From the NCBI GenBank assembly GCA_021229015.1, contig CM037777.1, positions 53,728,857 to 53,792,856 on the forward strand: DNA of 64,000 bases. Direction: 5' to 3'. The notes under the pieces were generated by a model that saw only the letters and a program-made list of their open reading frames with translations, searched no databases and was not told where the DNA came from. This document shows positions 1-14,100 of the stretch, piece after piece. Each line of letters starts with the position of its first letter. Position 1 is the first letter of the stretch. The position numbers and the translations under genes were made by a program. Source of the DNA: Solen grandis (Eukaryota > Mollusca > Bivalvia > Adapedonta > Solenidae).

Positions 1-645
1 ATCCATTTTATTCATCTGAACATACTACTGATAAAGCTTTTTCTTCTATTTCTCAAACTAAGCAAAATGTACGTACGCCAATCCATCCGATACACTACAT
101 GTATATAGTTAAATAATCTTGAATATGGAATCACACTGGCATAAATTCTTCAAGTAAATTTTAATAAAGAATGAGTAATAGGTGATTTTAATATAAATAA
201 AAAACATGGATATTGGAAAAAAGTGGTGATACAGTTAAAATGTTTCCTGCAGAAAAATGCCACTGGGGAACATAGTACATAAATTGTATATCCAGAAATA
301 TTACAGCCTAAGAGTCTGTATATGAATAATTAAGTAAGTTGACGGAGTGTTAGTGAGTTCTCATATGCTTGATTGACTGCATATGATGTACATCATGCTT
401 TAAACATTTATTTGTGTGAGCTGTGTGTCTATGTGTGTACATATCTATGACATGTGTTTTGTGTATAATTTTTTTTTATATGTTTGTGCATGTATATATG
501 TCTGTGTACAATAAATGATGTAAATCTGGGTATAAGCCATGGCACCATACTGAACAGGGTCATCAATCAGTCATGTAAATAATGACTGATGAATTCAAAA
601 TTGGCTGGCATTTGGAAAACTACAATACCAGGTATAGTCAATGAC

Positions 646-714
646 AATTTGATTAAAATCAGCTCCTAGTACATGTATAGCAAAGTGACATTAGGAGCTG
701 ATTTTAATCAAATT
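646..714. repeat. Perfect 23-bp inverted repeat with 23-nt loop
   Basis: The arm at 646-668 (starting AATTTGATTAAAATCAGC) is the exact reverse complement of 692-714. The loop at 669-691 includes ACATGT. It may be the terminus of a small foldback element or a hairpin transcript; the sequence does not decide. Confidence 0.85.
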
Positions 715-817
715 GAGTCAATGAAATTTATAATCTTTTTTTTTCTGTCAATGTTCTACATATATGACGTAGAAAATGTCACATACAAAACATGAGACAA
801 TTCTAAAAAATACAAGA

Positions 818-1003
818 AGGGTGTGGTGGTCCTGTGATTATGTACATGACTGTGGGTCCAAAGGTGGTCGGTTCAAACCCCATTTGGGACAAAGATTTTC
901 CATTGTCTTCCCAGGCATCAAGAAATGGTTCAATCCAGGAACCTTTAAGAGAGATTTGTATAAGTTGCAAGAACTTATTTCTAAATCAACTTTAAAATAA
1001 ATA
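818..1003 (+). mobile_element. tRNA-derived SINE copy
   Basis: An RNA polymerase III B-box-like GGTTCAAACC lies at 870-879 after a weak A-box region. The body ends in a tail (CAAGAACTTATTTCTAAATC, then AAATAAATAA) shared with copies near 8905, 50799 and 55488. It is a dispersed repeat rather than a functional tRNA because no acceptor stem can be formed. Confidence 0.6.
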
Positions 1004-1177
1004 ACTTACAAACAACTGTATAGGAAAAAAATGAGATATAAATATTTGAGATTACCATGTTGCTGTAGATAGGTTTATCTATGCATTACACAACTACACT
1101 AAGATACATTATGGATATATATTTTCATATTAAAACACCTGGCAAGTATTTTCATATTAGCCTGTCTTTAAGAAATA

Positions 1178-1757
1178 CAGTCGAACCTGTATAAGTGATC
1201 ACCTCTAAATAACAGTCAACCTGTAAACAAAGGCCAGTAACTGGATCCCCATCACTGAATTCAAAGAGAAAGAGAAAAGGTCAATTTTCAAGTTTCCCTT
1301 AAATGATCTATGTTTAGAGGTCTTACTGTACAAAAGCATTTATATCTATATATGCTTCAACAACTGTAAAGAGTTATACCCGGTATCCCTTTAAAACACA
1401 TACTAGGGTACATAACAAAATGGACAAAAAGCTAATTACCGATAACAAGCATTTACATTATCACAATACAGAACAGGTAGCAGTCTACTACCTGCAGTCT
1501 ACTGAAATAAAAAGGGGGTGGGTCAAGAGGAACCCGTCTCCACTGAATTTCAATGGAACTTATAACGTGTGTTGTGTATCAGTTGATTCTGTATTAGCGG
1601 TCACCTGTATTAAGTGGTTAACCTGTATTTAGTGATAAGATTTAATATTACTAATCTAGCAATTTGGTATATGTTTTACCTTCATTTAGGGCCACCTCTG
1701 TTAAGTGGACAATTTCTCATGTTCCCTTGATTTGACTGCTTAAGACAGGTTTGACTA
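1178..1757. mobile_element. TIR element (pogo/Tigger-like MITE)
   Basis: The left end CAGTCGAACCTGT follows a TA dinucleotide. The right end ACAGGTTTGACTA is its reverse complement with two differences. There is no ORF of transposase length, so it is non-autonomous. TIRs of the CAGTCGAACC type are typical of pogo/Tigger-like elements; the family call is by resemblance only. Confidence 0.5.
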
Positions 1758-2056
1758 TGTAGCACTAAAGTGACCAGTTGCTGAGTTTTGAAAGATTACT
1801 CTGGTTCAAGATCCTGTCTTTAGTAGCCTTACCAATAAACAACACATTACTTCATAACACGTTCAGGTACAGTAACAATAATAGTAATAACAATATAGAT
1901 AATCACAAACTACAATATCAATTTGATGCTGTATCCTAAGTAGTTGTTTTTCTTCTTCTTCTTTTTTCTTTTCTTTTTCTAACTTATTGGCTGGATAAAG
2001 GGAGTTAATCTATTAACTCTTGCTGAAAATGGGAGGTAATTATTCCAACTCAAGTT

Positions 2057-2165
2057 TTAGGAAGTTGATCTTGCGATGAAACCAAACTTCTCTGGCTGAT
2101 AGAAGTATTTGATGATGCAAGCAACCATGTCTTCAAGCTCCTTCTGAGCAGCTGCCTTGTCCATC
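2057..2165 (-). CDS. PGM2: PGM2 exon 18, C-terminus and stop (residues 564-599)
   Basis: A lysine/glutamate-rich helix ([12 protein letters not shown]) leads to FYQPEKFG and a TAA stop at 2057-2059. The acceptor is TTATAG. Family C-termini likewise end in a FFQPQK-like helix. Confidence 0.92.
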
Positions 2166-5100
2166 CTATAACAATAAAATCTGATGAAATCTTTGAATAT
2201 CAAGATAATCATTTAGCAATTTTTGATAACTGTTTGCGATGGTTAAAAAAGTTAATATTTATTGATGTTACACTGATTAAGAAAAAAAAATCATAACTTA
2301 AATTAATCACTCTCATTGGCTCTGGTGGCATTGTATGTGGTCATTATTTGCCATGGTTAGAATAAAGATTAAGTGAGGAAAACCTGGGACTGTAACTGGC
2401 ATCTCCCAGGGTTATGATCACATGGCCGGTCAAAGAAGCCTTGGCATGTCACCGTTATCAAAGACATTACTAATTTGAATCTAAAAACAGCAGATGTGAC
2501 AGACAGGCATACAGCAATAAAGAATGGTTCAATTAGAATGCTGGAGAAAAAGGAAATACAAATGATTAATAATGATGATTTTGGCATTTCTGAGACAAAC
2601 CAAGGCACTGGGTTATACTGGTTTTACACCAGCACAACTTAGTTTCAGCTGAGGTCACTATTAGAGCTGAAAACCAAAGGTTGGAATTATACCACGGTAT
2701 ACTGTAGTTTTTAGGTAAATATAGTGGTATGTACCACGATATCAAAATTTTGCAAAGGAAACATGTCAAGCCTATGATTGATTACGAGAGTAGATTTTCA
2801 ATTAAAAATGTATTTTCTAATTATTAAATGGAAATTGATACTGTACATTTATATCATATCTATGATGTTTTTGGTGTGTATACAATATAACTATCAGTAA
2901 CGACAAAATTATTGAAAACCTGTATTTGTTCATTTCCGCAATATGGGAACCACTGAAGTACCGGTATTATTTGTCCTTCTACCAGTTTGTACCACAAGCT
3001 ACATCTGACTGCGGATTACCGATATACTGGTAAAACCACGCACCTCTAGTCACTATGACATGGTATATATTAGGTATTTGGTTGCCATATTTTCTTTCTA
3101 AATACAGTATTCTATTTTTCTATCACTTCACAAACTCCAACTGTCTGTGACAAAATGATTGTAGTATCAACCCTTTACTTCGTGAACATTTATGCACAAT
3201 TAACCCCATGAATATCATTTCAAATTTGACTGAGAGATTATGGGCGTCAACATTATCATCAAGTTTGAAGATGCTAGACTGCAATAAAGTGAAATCACAT
3301 TTTTTTATAGCTAAAGGGCCATAACTCCTGTCCTTAAATTGGCCAATATCAGCTATAATCAAATTTGGCAGAGAAATTTTGGCTATAAACATTGTCATGA
3401 AGATTGAAGAATGATTGCTTAAGATGCTTGAGTGTAACAAACTAATTTTGGATGAGGATGGACAACGGATATTCAACAATTCTTATACAGGTAGCTCATC
3501 CCGAGCACATAAAAATATAAAAAACTTTAAATTGTAAACACTACGTACCCTTGACTGGGGTCAGGTTTGTGTTCTGTGTAGTACTTTATCTTGGGCTCGG
3601 TGCCACTAGTCCTCAGTGTGGCCACACATCCGTTCTCAAATGTGAAGGTCATCATTTGGCTGGATTTACTGACCGGCAAAACCTAAAGTGATACACAATG
3701 TTTTGCCATTAATGCCTGGATCAAATTGAGAATATAAAATACAGTAGAACCTCGCCAAACCGAACATCGTTAAACCAAATTCCTCGCCATTCGAAGTTTA
3801 TTTTCGGTCCCGATTTCTTCAATTTCTATCTCGATTTTTTCGCTATTTCGAAGTAAAATTTCGGTCCCGAGGTCGCAATTAATGTACATTTTTCAATTTT
3901 CATTTCAAAGTCAAATTTCATAAATTTTCGTTAACTAATTATCGTCCTTATTATCATTCGTATCCGGGTCAGTAACTCATTTTATTTTGCAGTGGCACCT
4001 GGTTCTGATGGCTCAGGCAAGTTTTTCACACCTTTTTTCGAGATTGGGTTGGGCAACGTATGTCCCACCGGAAATGTTGATTATTGCTAATCGATGTCTG
4101 ACAGGTAGCATAATATGCACGTGCCAGAAGATAAACCCAGATGTCAGATCTTTAGTACATTCCATATCATAGCGTTCGTCACCGGCATGAGACGCTACCT
4201 GAAGCAGCAGATCGACGGTAAAAATATGTATCATTGTTTGACATGGTAGAATGATTATGTTCATCAGAAGCATCTAAGTAGATCATGATTTATTTTCATT
4301 ACTTTTCATAACTTGCAAACAGTATATACGTACACCTAATAGGTGGTTTTCATAGCATAACGATTTCCACAATATACACCGGTAATTAAAACGCAGACAT
4401 GCACGCTCACAAACTGAAATTTCCATCGGATTTTTAATCCGAATAATCGTTATTTCGAAGTTTTCAGCTTGGTCCCAAGGACTTCGATTTAACGAGGTTC
4501 TACTGTATCTCAAAAAAAATTACCTGAGGTTTCGAAATTTTTTTTGAAAGACGAGTTTAAAAAGTTGCACTAAAAACAACTGGAGTAGGCTGTGGAAATA
4601 ATATTTTATAAACAATAAATAAATATGGTCTGAATTCATCTGCTGAAAAGAAAAAACATATTTGTTTATTTCATAGTTAGATTGCATTTAATGTTGCAGT
4701 TAGTCCTAAAAAAATATTTTCACAAGTGGCTGATTTTCAAACAAACAACTCGGCAAAGTAAATCTCCTTACTGGCTTTTGATCTGGTTGGCTGCTATCAA
4801 ATCCAGTGGTTAGATCTCTGATATATTTAATCTTGTACGGTCCACATGACTCTGGATACTGAAAATGAGAAACAATTACATGCATATGGTGCTACTGAAG
4901 TATATACATATCAAGTCAGTGTGAGATACAGGCAGTCCTCTATCCTTAGATTTAACCCTTTACCTCATGAATATTCTTGTACAAATTTACCACTTGATGA
5001 ACGTCAATTTACTGGCATTTTAAATGGTATATGCAAAAATGAATTGTGTAAAATCAGAGCTACAATGCTGTAAGAGCAAAAAGAGATTTGGGTCTGCTCT

Positions 5101-8100
5101 GTCAATGCATCTATATGAGGTAAAAGCTTAAATTAAGAGAGACACAATAAGGATATGCAAAATGCTGGTCCCAGGAATTGATTTTTGGGGTCTTAAGCAA
5201 TTTGCTTGACTTTTGCTGGGAAAAAAATGAGAGAAAATCCCTTATTGAAATGGAAACAAGTCAAACATAGGGCTTAAATCTTTCAATAGACTCAGATAAA
5301 CTCCCCACCCACCCATTTTTTTTGACTGAATGATTTTTTTCTCATGATTTTGATCACATAAATTGAATCAATTTTGTTCAAGTCCATAGTTTTTTAAGTA
5401 ATGACTGTAAAATCCATCTTTTATCTATGCTGAACAAGCTGAAGTGACAGAGCAGATTCGTTGACTCCCACCTTTCCTGTATTCTGGTAGTTCCTTATCT
5501 CTTCAAACATCTTGTTGATTGTTGGCGGATCATGGCAAATATAGTACGAGTTGCTTGATAAATGGTAGCCATACCTGAAAACCCAATTTGAAATTCAAGT
5601 AATCTTGAGCAAGAAAAACCTTCATTAAACAAATAGAGCATTAAATCTGATTTTTCTTTCTTCACAAAAAGTGATTAGTTTGAATATTAAATATTTGAAA
5701 GTCACATTTATTTAATGCTTTTCAGTGGATTATAGGGAAATATCAGTGGGTAATATCCTATAATATCAGGAAAACAGTGAAATTATCAGAAGCTTGAACC
5801 CGACCCTACATTATAAACTGATCGGAGTTTCAATTGTGATGGGTTTAACGCAAGAAATGACGTCATAAATAGCGTCACGCACGCGACATAATAACGCCAA
5901 TTTTGATGTCTTTTGTGAATAACACTGCTAATTTCTGGCCTTAAAGCATTAAATAAAAAGAAAAATTGTTTTTGGGAGAGATCAATGCATAATTTCATTC
6001 GTGAACATAAAAAGGTGCATTTTCACTAGTGGCTTCGCCACTCGTGAAAAAATCACTTTTTATGTTCACTCAGTAAAATTATTAATCGATCTTACATCAA
6101 AACAAACAATTATCCTCTATTTCTTATTGTTTTATAATGATAAAAAGTGTAGATAACAATAAACAGGATATTTTGTATGACTTCATATAAACTGTATTCC
6201 TTGAAAACCAAGAGTATGAGACTTACATTTCAATATCAAACCATACCAAGTTGCTTTTAAAGTGTCTCAAAATTGAAAGTAAAACAGTAGCTTGTAAACC
6301 AAAATAATTTCTTTCAAACTTCCGTGCAGCTCCATTATAACGCTATATTCTGATTCCATGTCTAGATACAGTGCAGCTCCATTATAACGCATATTTGGGG
6401 TCTAAGTTTACATACTGCACTGCATGTATCTTGGACAGCATTGTAATGTACCGTAAGTCAGTTAAGCAAAACACAAAAAAATAAAATAAACTTAGGGATC
6501 TGATGAAGAACTGTGTTATATTAGATCTTGTGTTATAATGGAGTGTGTTATAATGGATGTACACTAGGTTAAGATTATATATAATATATTATATTTGTTT
6601 CCAAACCAGTTCAAGAACAATGTCAATGATAATTACCAAAGACCACTTGATATTTATTTTCATTTTTCTTCGTGTTACTCTGATGGTGACTTACAGGTGA
6701 TAACAGAAAAACTCATGAATTAGACATTAAAAACCACCAATATCACCTACTCCTGATATATTTTTAAGAGTTGCTGTGCCAGAGTCGACCCCTGTTTGTA
6801 CAAATGTGTTGCCATCTCGGCACACACGGCAGCTGCCGAGACTCCATCCTTGTCCAGAACGACAGAGCCACACATGAAACCAATAGCCTCCTCAAATGCA
6901 AACAAGACCGTCTTCCCTTCCTGCATCAGCTGGTCGGATTTGTTACCCATCCACTTGAAACCTGTCAGTGTTTCCTGTTAAACAACAACATTAAAATTTG
7001 TATTGTCTAGTAAATACTTTATGGATTTTTCTTTTACTAGAAAAATATTCAGTTTTCTAAAACTTTGTAGCCCAGAAAGGATACTGTATGCTAGGTCTGT
7101 ATATCACTAAACATCTCAAACTGAGATTTTCCTAAACTCAATATTTTGAAAATATATAACTTCTTAATCTAATGACAAAGATAAAAGAAAAGTTGCACAC
7201 ATGCTATTAAGGAAGAAGGTATATAATTGATTCAAAATTTAATAATTGCATTAATACAGAATTTATGATATTTTTAGTTATACAGAAAATCTCAATTTGA
7301 AATGCAATTCTGGATGTTTTTATATGTTGAGCATTTTTAAGATGTTTTTAAGGGAATTTTTAAGATAAAACAGAAAACTGAACAACCAGTGACCTATACA
7401 TGTATATGGTTTTCGGATTTTTCCATGTTAAGCTATTTTTAGAATCATCAGCTGCCAGCAATTAGGAGGCAAGGTGTTTTTGTCCTTACTTTTAGTGTGC
7501 ATACACCTGCTGACCCTCCTAATGTTGGTAAATTGGTTGCTTTATATTATTATATTATATTGCATTGCAGTCTTACTCCTATCCCTGCATCAGAACTTCT
7601 CTAGAAATAATCTGACCTGGATGTTTGCTTAACCAGGCAGATCAAATCCATTGTGGCCCTTACATTCCATACTATATATAAATACCTGTAGTTATGATCT
7701 AAGGTTTATGCTTTATATGTTCCTTTCTCTCAGCATTGTCTATATTGGATATTAAATCATTATTCTCAGTTTTTTGTTTGGTTTTATTGATGCATGTCGG
7801 TGTCTCTAGTGAGAAAAACTCGCTATTGTCCCTTATCTGTGATCACATTGTTGTCATCATATATAGTTGCCGTCTAATATATTTTCATTGGTCATCCTAA
7901 AATAAATGCTTTTTGTGCATCAAGTGACAGTGGCTCATTGTATCCCTTAAGTTACACTTGACAATGTAATGGGGTTGGTCCTAAAGGAGTATTTAAGAGT
8001 ATGTTGGGTTCACAAACTTGCAAAAAATTGAAGCCTGAGTAAAAATTGATAGTAATTTCTAAGATTGTATATATTTTGGTATTTACTCCAGCACCAAATA

Positions 8101-11100
8101 TCAGTCTCTTTATTTTACAAATCCATATCATATTAATTTAAGATAAAAACTATCAATCTATCTAACAAACTTACTTAACTTACCACAAAACAAAACCCCT
8201 CTTTCAATGAAATAGTCTGAAGAATTTTTGAAGATACCGTGCTGGCCAGCATGTAACAATCCGATGCTGTGAATAAATAAAAATTCTCCATAAATACAAC
8301 ATATTCACTGAATCATTTATATGTCCGTACAAGATGTCAGCAGTGAGATTGTGGAAATTTAACTGACTTTGATATCACATTCTGATGAAAACAAGTAACT
8401 GGTGTTGTATGCAACACATAAAGTCCCCTACCGGCTCCACCTTGACTCCATATGGTAATCAATCCCATTTTTTGCCATATTTTCACTATTTCCGTTACCA
8501 TAGCAACCACAATTTTAGTCGAAGAACAAAAATAAAATGACGTGCATAATCTACACATTGCCATCTAGTCATATACCAAGTTTCATCAAGTTAGCTTGCT
8601 TAGTTATCGCAGGATCCCATTTTTTGCCATATTTTCACTATTTCCGTTACCATAGCAACCACAATTTTAGTCGAAGAACAAAAATAAAATGACGTGCATA
8701 ATCTACACATTGGCATCTAGTCATAAACCAAGTTTCATCAAGTTAGCTTGCTTAGTTATTAAGTTATCGCGGGATCCAGATTTGAGCGGACAGAGAGACA
8801 GACGGACGGACAGACGGAGGGCAAACCTATAGTCCCCTCCGGTGTGAACACCGGTAGGGGACTAACAATTTTCCCATAAAAAAATTATGTACACAAAATG
8901 ACTCAATTCTTGCAATGGTAGTGTTCACTAACTGAGGATCTCAAAAGTTGCAAGTTCAACTCCTGCTATAGGCAAGATTTTTGCAAGACCTTCCCCAGCA
9001 AAGAGTACTGGTATAACCCAGGTACCACAGAGAGGGATCAGTAAAAGGTTTGAAAACTTATTTCCAAATTGACATGAAAGAAATATTTTTAATTTTGTTT
9101 TATTGATAAAATTATTATTTCTTTATGAAGTCAGATTTTACAGAGTAATCAATTATTCTTCTTAGATGGTAAATAGTTATGAACAGCATAAAACTATATA
9201 AAAATTGTTTGCAGGCTGATCAGGGATTAATAAGATTGTATAAGACACTCTTTGTTAATTATTTATGTCCAATAAGACCATTACTCACCTGGTACATCGG
9301 GATGTCTCTGTCTGAAGGAGTACCAGGACCACCAGCCTAGCAAGGCTCCAATCTCATTCCCTGTAAACACCGTCCACTCACTCCTACAATAAAAAAGTTT
9401 TCAAAGTGTCTATATCCTAATCCTTTTCCTCATATAGCCATGTTTTGTCACCTTGGCCAACAGAGCAAGACAAGATAGCTACTTTAAGCTGTCTGATCAG
9501 GGTCTCCTCTGTTTGATCACAAAATATTCTAGCTCAGATTCTTCACAACACTGTAAAAAGAAAAATCCAATGTTTCACATTCTGTTTATAGTTTGTAAAA
9601 TAGATATTAATAAGATGAAGTGGTAACAAGAGTGCTGCTTTGGCAGGGCAATATATGCCTGAAGGCTAATTTATACACAGGTATCACAGTACAAAGCACT
9701 GTTTTGAATATTAGGCCAAAGTTTTGTTGTAATTGCAAATGTCATTGATGATGATCTTTCGTAAATACAGAGAAAAAAAATATACATATAATTAGTTTTG
9801 AGCTCTATAATAATTTTCCTTTTCTTAGTAGTACATGAATTTATGCATAAAAAACTATATCAAGTAGTGGAAAGTAACCAAAATTGAACTTGCCCTGTGT
9901 TTTAATAGTATACACTCACACAGGATATATGAATGTAATAAATGCAGTCTATTTGGAACTAGTCATTTCACATTAAATCTGCCTATAAAGGACATATAGC
10001 TCTGTAACAAATCAATGGATTGTAACAAAAACCAAACTTGGCCTGTATTTTCATATTAGATACATGCATACCAAATATTAATTCAATACATGAAATTATT
10101 GAGCAGAAACGAAATGTCTATGGACAAACAGATAGGACAGAGCCAAACCATAGCATGTCCCGTCATTCGATGGTTGTATAAAAAGGCTCACCACATGATT
10201 TAAATGGACATAATTCATCTTTCAAGTTTTTGCAGTGAAGATTGACCCCTTTTACTCAGCCATTAGTACTTCTTGTTAAAAAAAAAGGTTTACCCTTTCA
10301 CGGCTAAGTTATCTTCTTACGAGGGTATCATGTACAAATGCAACTGTTCTTTTGTTCCTGAGTATAGTATTCATATGCTTTATATGCCCCAGACGGCTGC
10401 TGTGAGACAATTTGTGAGTCGGATTCTAATACAAAGACCCAAAAGATTAATATCAGTAAACACATACCCAGTTTTCTCTGCTAAAGCCAGTCTGTCTGCG
10501 TCAGGGTCATTGGCCAGTATCACCACACTATTGTTGGCATCGGCTGTTCTCATTGACAGGGTCTGTAAAGATAGATATATATCTTGATATCAGAAAACTT
10601 GTTTTATCTATCACTCTATGTTTTACATTCTTTCACCCGAAAACAGGAAACATATAATTTACCCTTTAACTCATATAGTCTCATTTTGACCTGTCGGTAT
10701 TAGAAAAATGGAGCACACCTAGATCAAAAAGTTATCAATATTTTTTACTGAAGAAAAAAATTGAGGAATCTGGAATTAATTATGATCTAGTAAGTTCTCT
10801 GCAATAAAACTCCAGATAAAAGAACTGTTATTAATGAATGCAAAACATTTGATTAAAGCGACTGTGAAACATGAATACAAGAAGACTCCCATGTAACTTA
10901 ATGACACTTACTAATGCTCCCTTCCCTTCCTCTGGGTTTGGATATTTCACAGTGGGAAATTCTGGGTCTGGAGTGACCTGAAATACAGACAAAGATGTTA
11001 TGTTTGTATGCATTCCTGTAAAGGGGCTATTTTACTTTACAAATGACTGATGTAAATGAATTTATAGGAATGTAAACTCCCAACATACCTTGGACATCTG

Positions 11101-14100
11101 AAATGTTTCCTTACATATTTCAGACTTAAAAATAATTGCACCTTAAATTTCATAGTTCTGAACATCTGTCAATGACTCAATTTTCAAAAAGGCAAACCAG
11201 GAAGATCAGTGCTAAGGCAAATGATTTTCATAAAGTTGCCCATGATACTACTTTTTTTCAATGACATCACATTTTGTGAATAAATATGTTTGTGGATTCA
11301 TGTGGCAGGGAAGATGAGATCCAACAAAGTGAAAGTTTTTCACTGGGTTGATATTCATGAATAATACCATTAACAGGATAAAATAAAATCCCTCATGAAA
11401 TTAATGGTTTTGCTGTATTGAAAATTTGAATACATCTGACAAAGCCAAAGAGGTAATCTTCCATCACACACCTGTTCTGGGACTGGAATGACTGCAGGGA
11501 AGCCGAACTGCTGGACTGCCTTGTCTGAGAATGGGTAGCCCACTCCGTGCATGGCCGTGTATGTGAACTTGACTGGATTGTTAGCATTGTCCTGACTGTA
11601 ACACACAGTGCATGGATATAGAAGGCATCACAAAGGTAGACAACTTATACGACAGACCAGACTAAAAATGTTCAGTCATTCTCAGTTTAAGTTTACAGTG
11701 TTCCCATTTCATCTCAAAGGTATTGTTGAATAGCAAGCAGATAAAAATAATAAATTGATTGCAGGCTAATCAGCTTTTATATCTTAGTAATTTTTCCTGG
11801 TACACTGTAATGGTCAAACATAGGAGCCAAAGACAGGAGTTAAAATAAGTTTAAGAGCTTGTTTCCTTATCAATATAAAAATAAACTAAATCTTTCACTA
11901 TAGGTGATTAATACCCTCCACATCCCACCTTGTTTTCATGTATAGTTAGTGTAGGACAAAACATAAATTGAAGTGTCAAGAGGGGTCTTGACAAGCGTGA
12001 TTCCTTTATAGTCCCTACTTCTGTGAGGCTGGGCTATAATAAGTTGAAATAACTTGTGAATCATCATCATTTGTTTCATATCCTCTGTCAAAACTATATG
12101 TCGGGTACCATATTACTGCATTCTAACTCTGTTTTCTGCATCAGATGAGTTCAAACATAAAGCAGCTACAAAGTATTAATAATTGTATATCAAATATATA
12201 TACCTAATAAAAAAGGCCAACAACAACTGAACAATGATACCTGAAATAGCAGAGCTGTTTCACATCCTCCATATATTTTGTGTTAACATCATCAAATGGG
12301 TCCTTCCTCAGCGGAGATGTTTCAGCGGATTCTGCATCCCATGAGTTTTCCCAAGGCTCCAAGTTTTCCAAAATACACTTGGCAATGCCCTTGTCTACAG
12401 GGGAAATAATCTGGAGGGAAAAAACAATTAACATGAAGCCAAACTGCCTCAAAATGAATTTACATATCAGTTTAACCAATGTAAAGCTGTACAAATATCT
12501 GAAAAACAAATGTAATGTGAAAAGTTATTACTTTCATTAGTTGTTGTTTTTTTCCAAATAATCTTTGACAAATATTTGGGGCATGGATACCGATATGCCT
12601 GCATTGGCATCATAAAGTTAAAACCAGGACACATGTAAAGCCAAAAAATAATTCTGAAAGGGGAAACGTAATCAAGACCTTTTTTCAAAATTCTATGGCC
12701 CTAACAATTTCAAGCAGTCTTCAGTGATTTGAAATTGTTATGCATGTATAATAAAGTTTAAAATACCTACCTTTAGGACATTTATAAATGACACATAATA
12801 TAACAGCACAAATTAAATATGTTTTCATATGAAAGATACAATGAAAGAAATGTGAAAAATACACACATAACACATTCTCTCCCCCACTAACTCTTTACCT
12901 CAGAATATTCATGTTCAAAATATGTCTTGATAAATATTAGTGGTTTTTTTAACTTAAATGGTATATGACCAATTAATTTTTGCTGTGCAGACTGTGTAGA
13001 ATCTTATATGAGCAAACTGAGGAAACCCTGATCAGACAACTAGAGCTGTTTGATCTTGGTCTGCTCCGTTTGTCAGGGCAATAAAACACATTAATATGAG
13101 ATGAAGGTGAGGGTTATCGGTATGTACTATTAGTTTAAATGGAAATATTGGAAATGTAACTTACCTGTGATCCATTTGACCAGTAGACCTGTAGGGTAAA
13201 GGACAAATGTATTATTTCATTTGCAACTAATACATTGATAAATACACATCTTTAAGTTAACATCTTGTTGGATGTTAAAACATTCTTCCTCTTGAGTAAT
13301 AGAAAAGTTCAATATCAGTATAACAAGAAATCAAGAATAAACCAGTTAGAACTTGTAAAATACATCTGCCCTGATTCTTATTGCTGTTTTGGAGTTGGCA
13401 TTGCTGTCACAATTCTCCAGTCACATAGTAACCTCTTGCTAATAAGAGGTGGAGGAAGACCCCAGGTGCTCAGAGCCTGCGTTGACCAACCTACCTACCT
13501 ACCTACCTACCCCAAGTCAGTTGGTAGGTGTCCTGTTGGTAGGACATTTTGTGTCAAGTAAAAAAAAAGAATAATTAAATGTTCCTACCAATGTTGGTTA
13601 CATAACTTATTGTCCCAAATGTATAATTTTAAAAAAATTATTCTTTTGCTCAAATCGTACAAACAAACGATACAAGAGCACTACAGTTATATGGTGTCAT
13701 AATAAAAATAGTCGAACATAGATCACATGACGTGGTTTACATAATTATCTCCTTTTTTTACATTGAATGTTTTGAATCAGAGTCCATTGGTGTTTTCTTT
13801 TATTTGTATCTATTCATTTGTTTCAAACAAGAGATTTCATTGGAACACATGTGTCATCTGCTGAAGTGTGACAAAAAAGTGTAACAGATAAACCAATGGA
13901 CAGACAAAAGACGGAAAAGTGATCACTTTCTGTCACCTTTGCTTACAGCAGGTGACACAATAAGAGACAATACTTTCTCAAATAAGGGAATCAACAATAT
14001 ACATTTTGAGCGGTTATGGAAACTAGGGACTTAAGGACATTTGACTGAAATTCAAATGTGAAGGTGAATCGCCTCCAAACCAATCATTGTCAAATGAATA

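Larger units (their letters stand above)
1..2056. other. Non-coding flank downstream of PGM2
   Basis: No host exon was recognised here. The stretch lies just 3' of the PGM2 stop codon and should include its 3' UTR. No AATAAA (TTTATT on the plus strand) was seen in the 400 bases after the stop. It contains a perfect hairpin, a tRNA-headed SINE and a TIR element, all listed separately. Confidence 0.6.
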
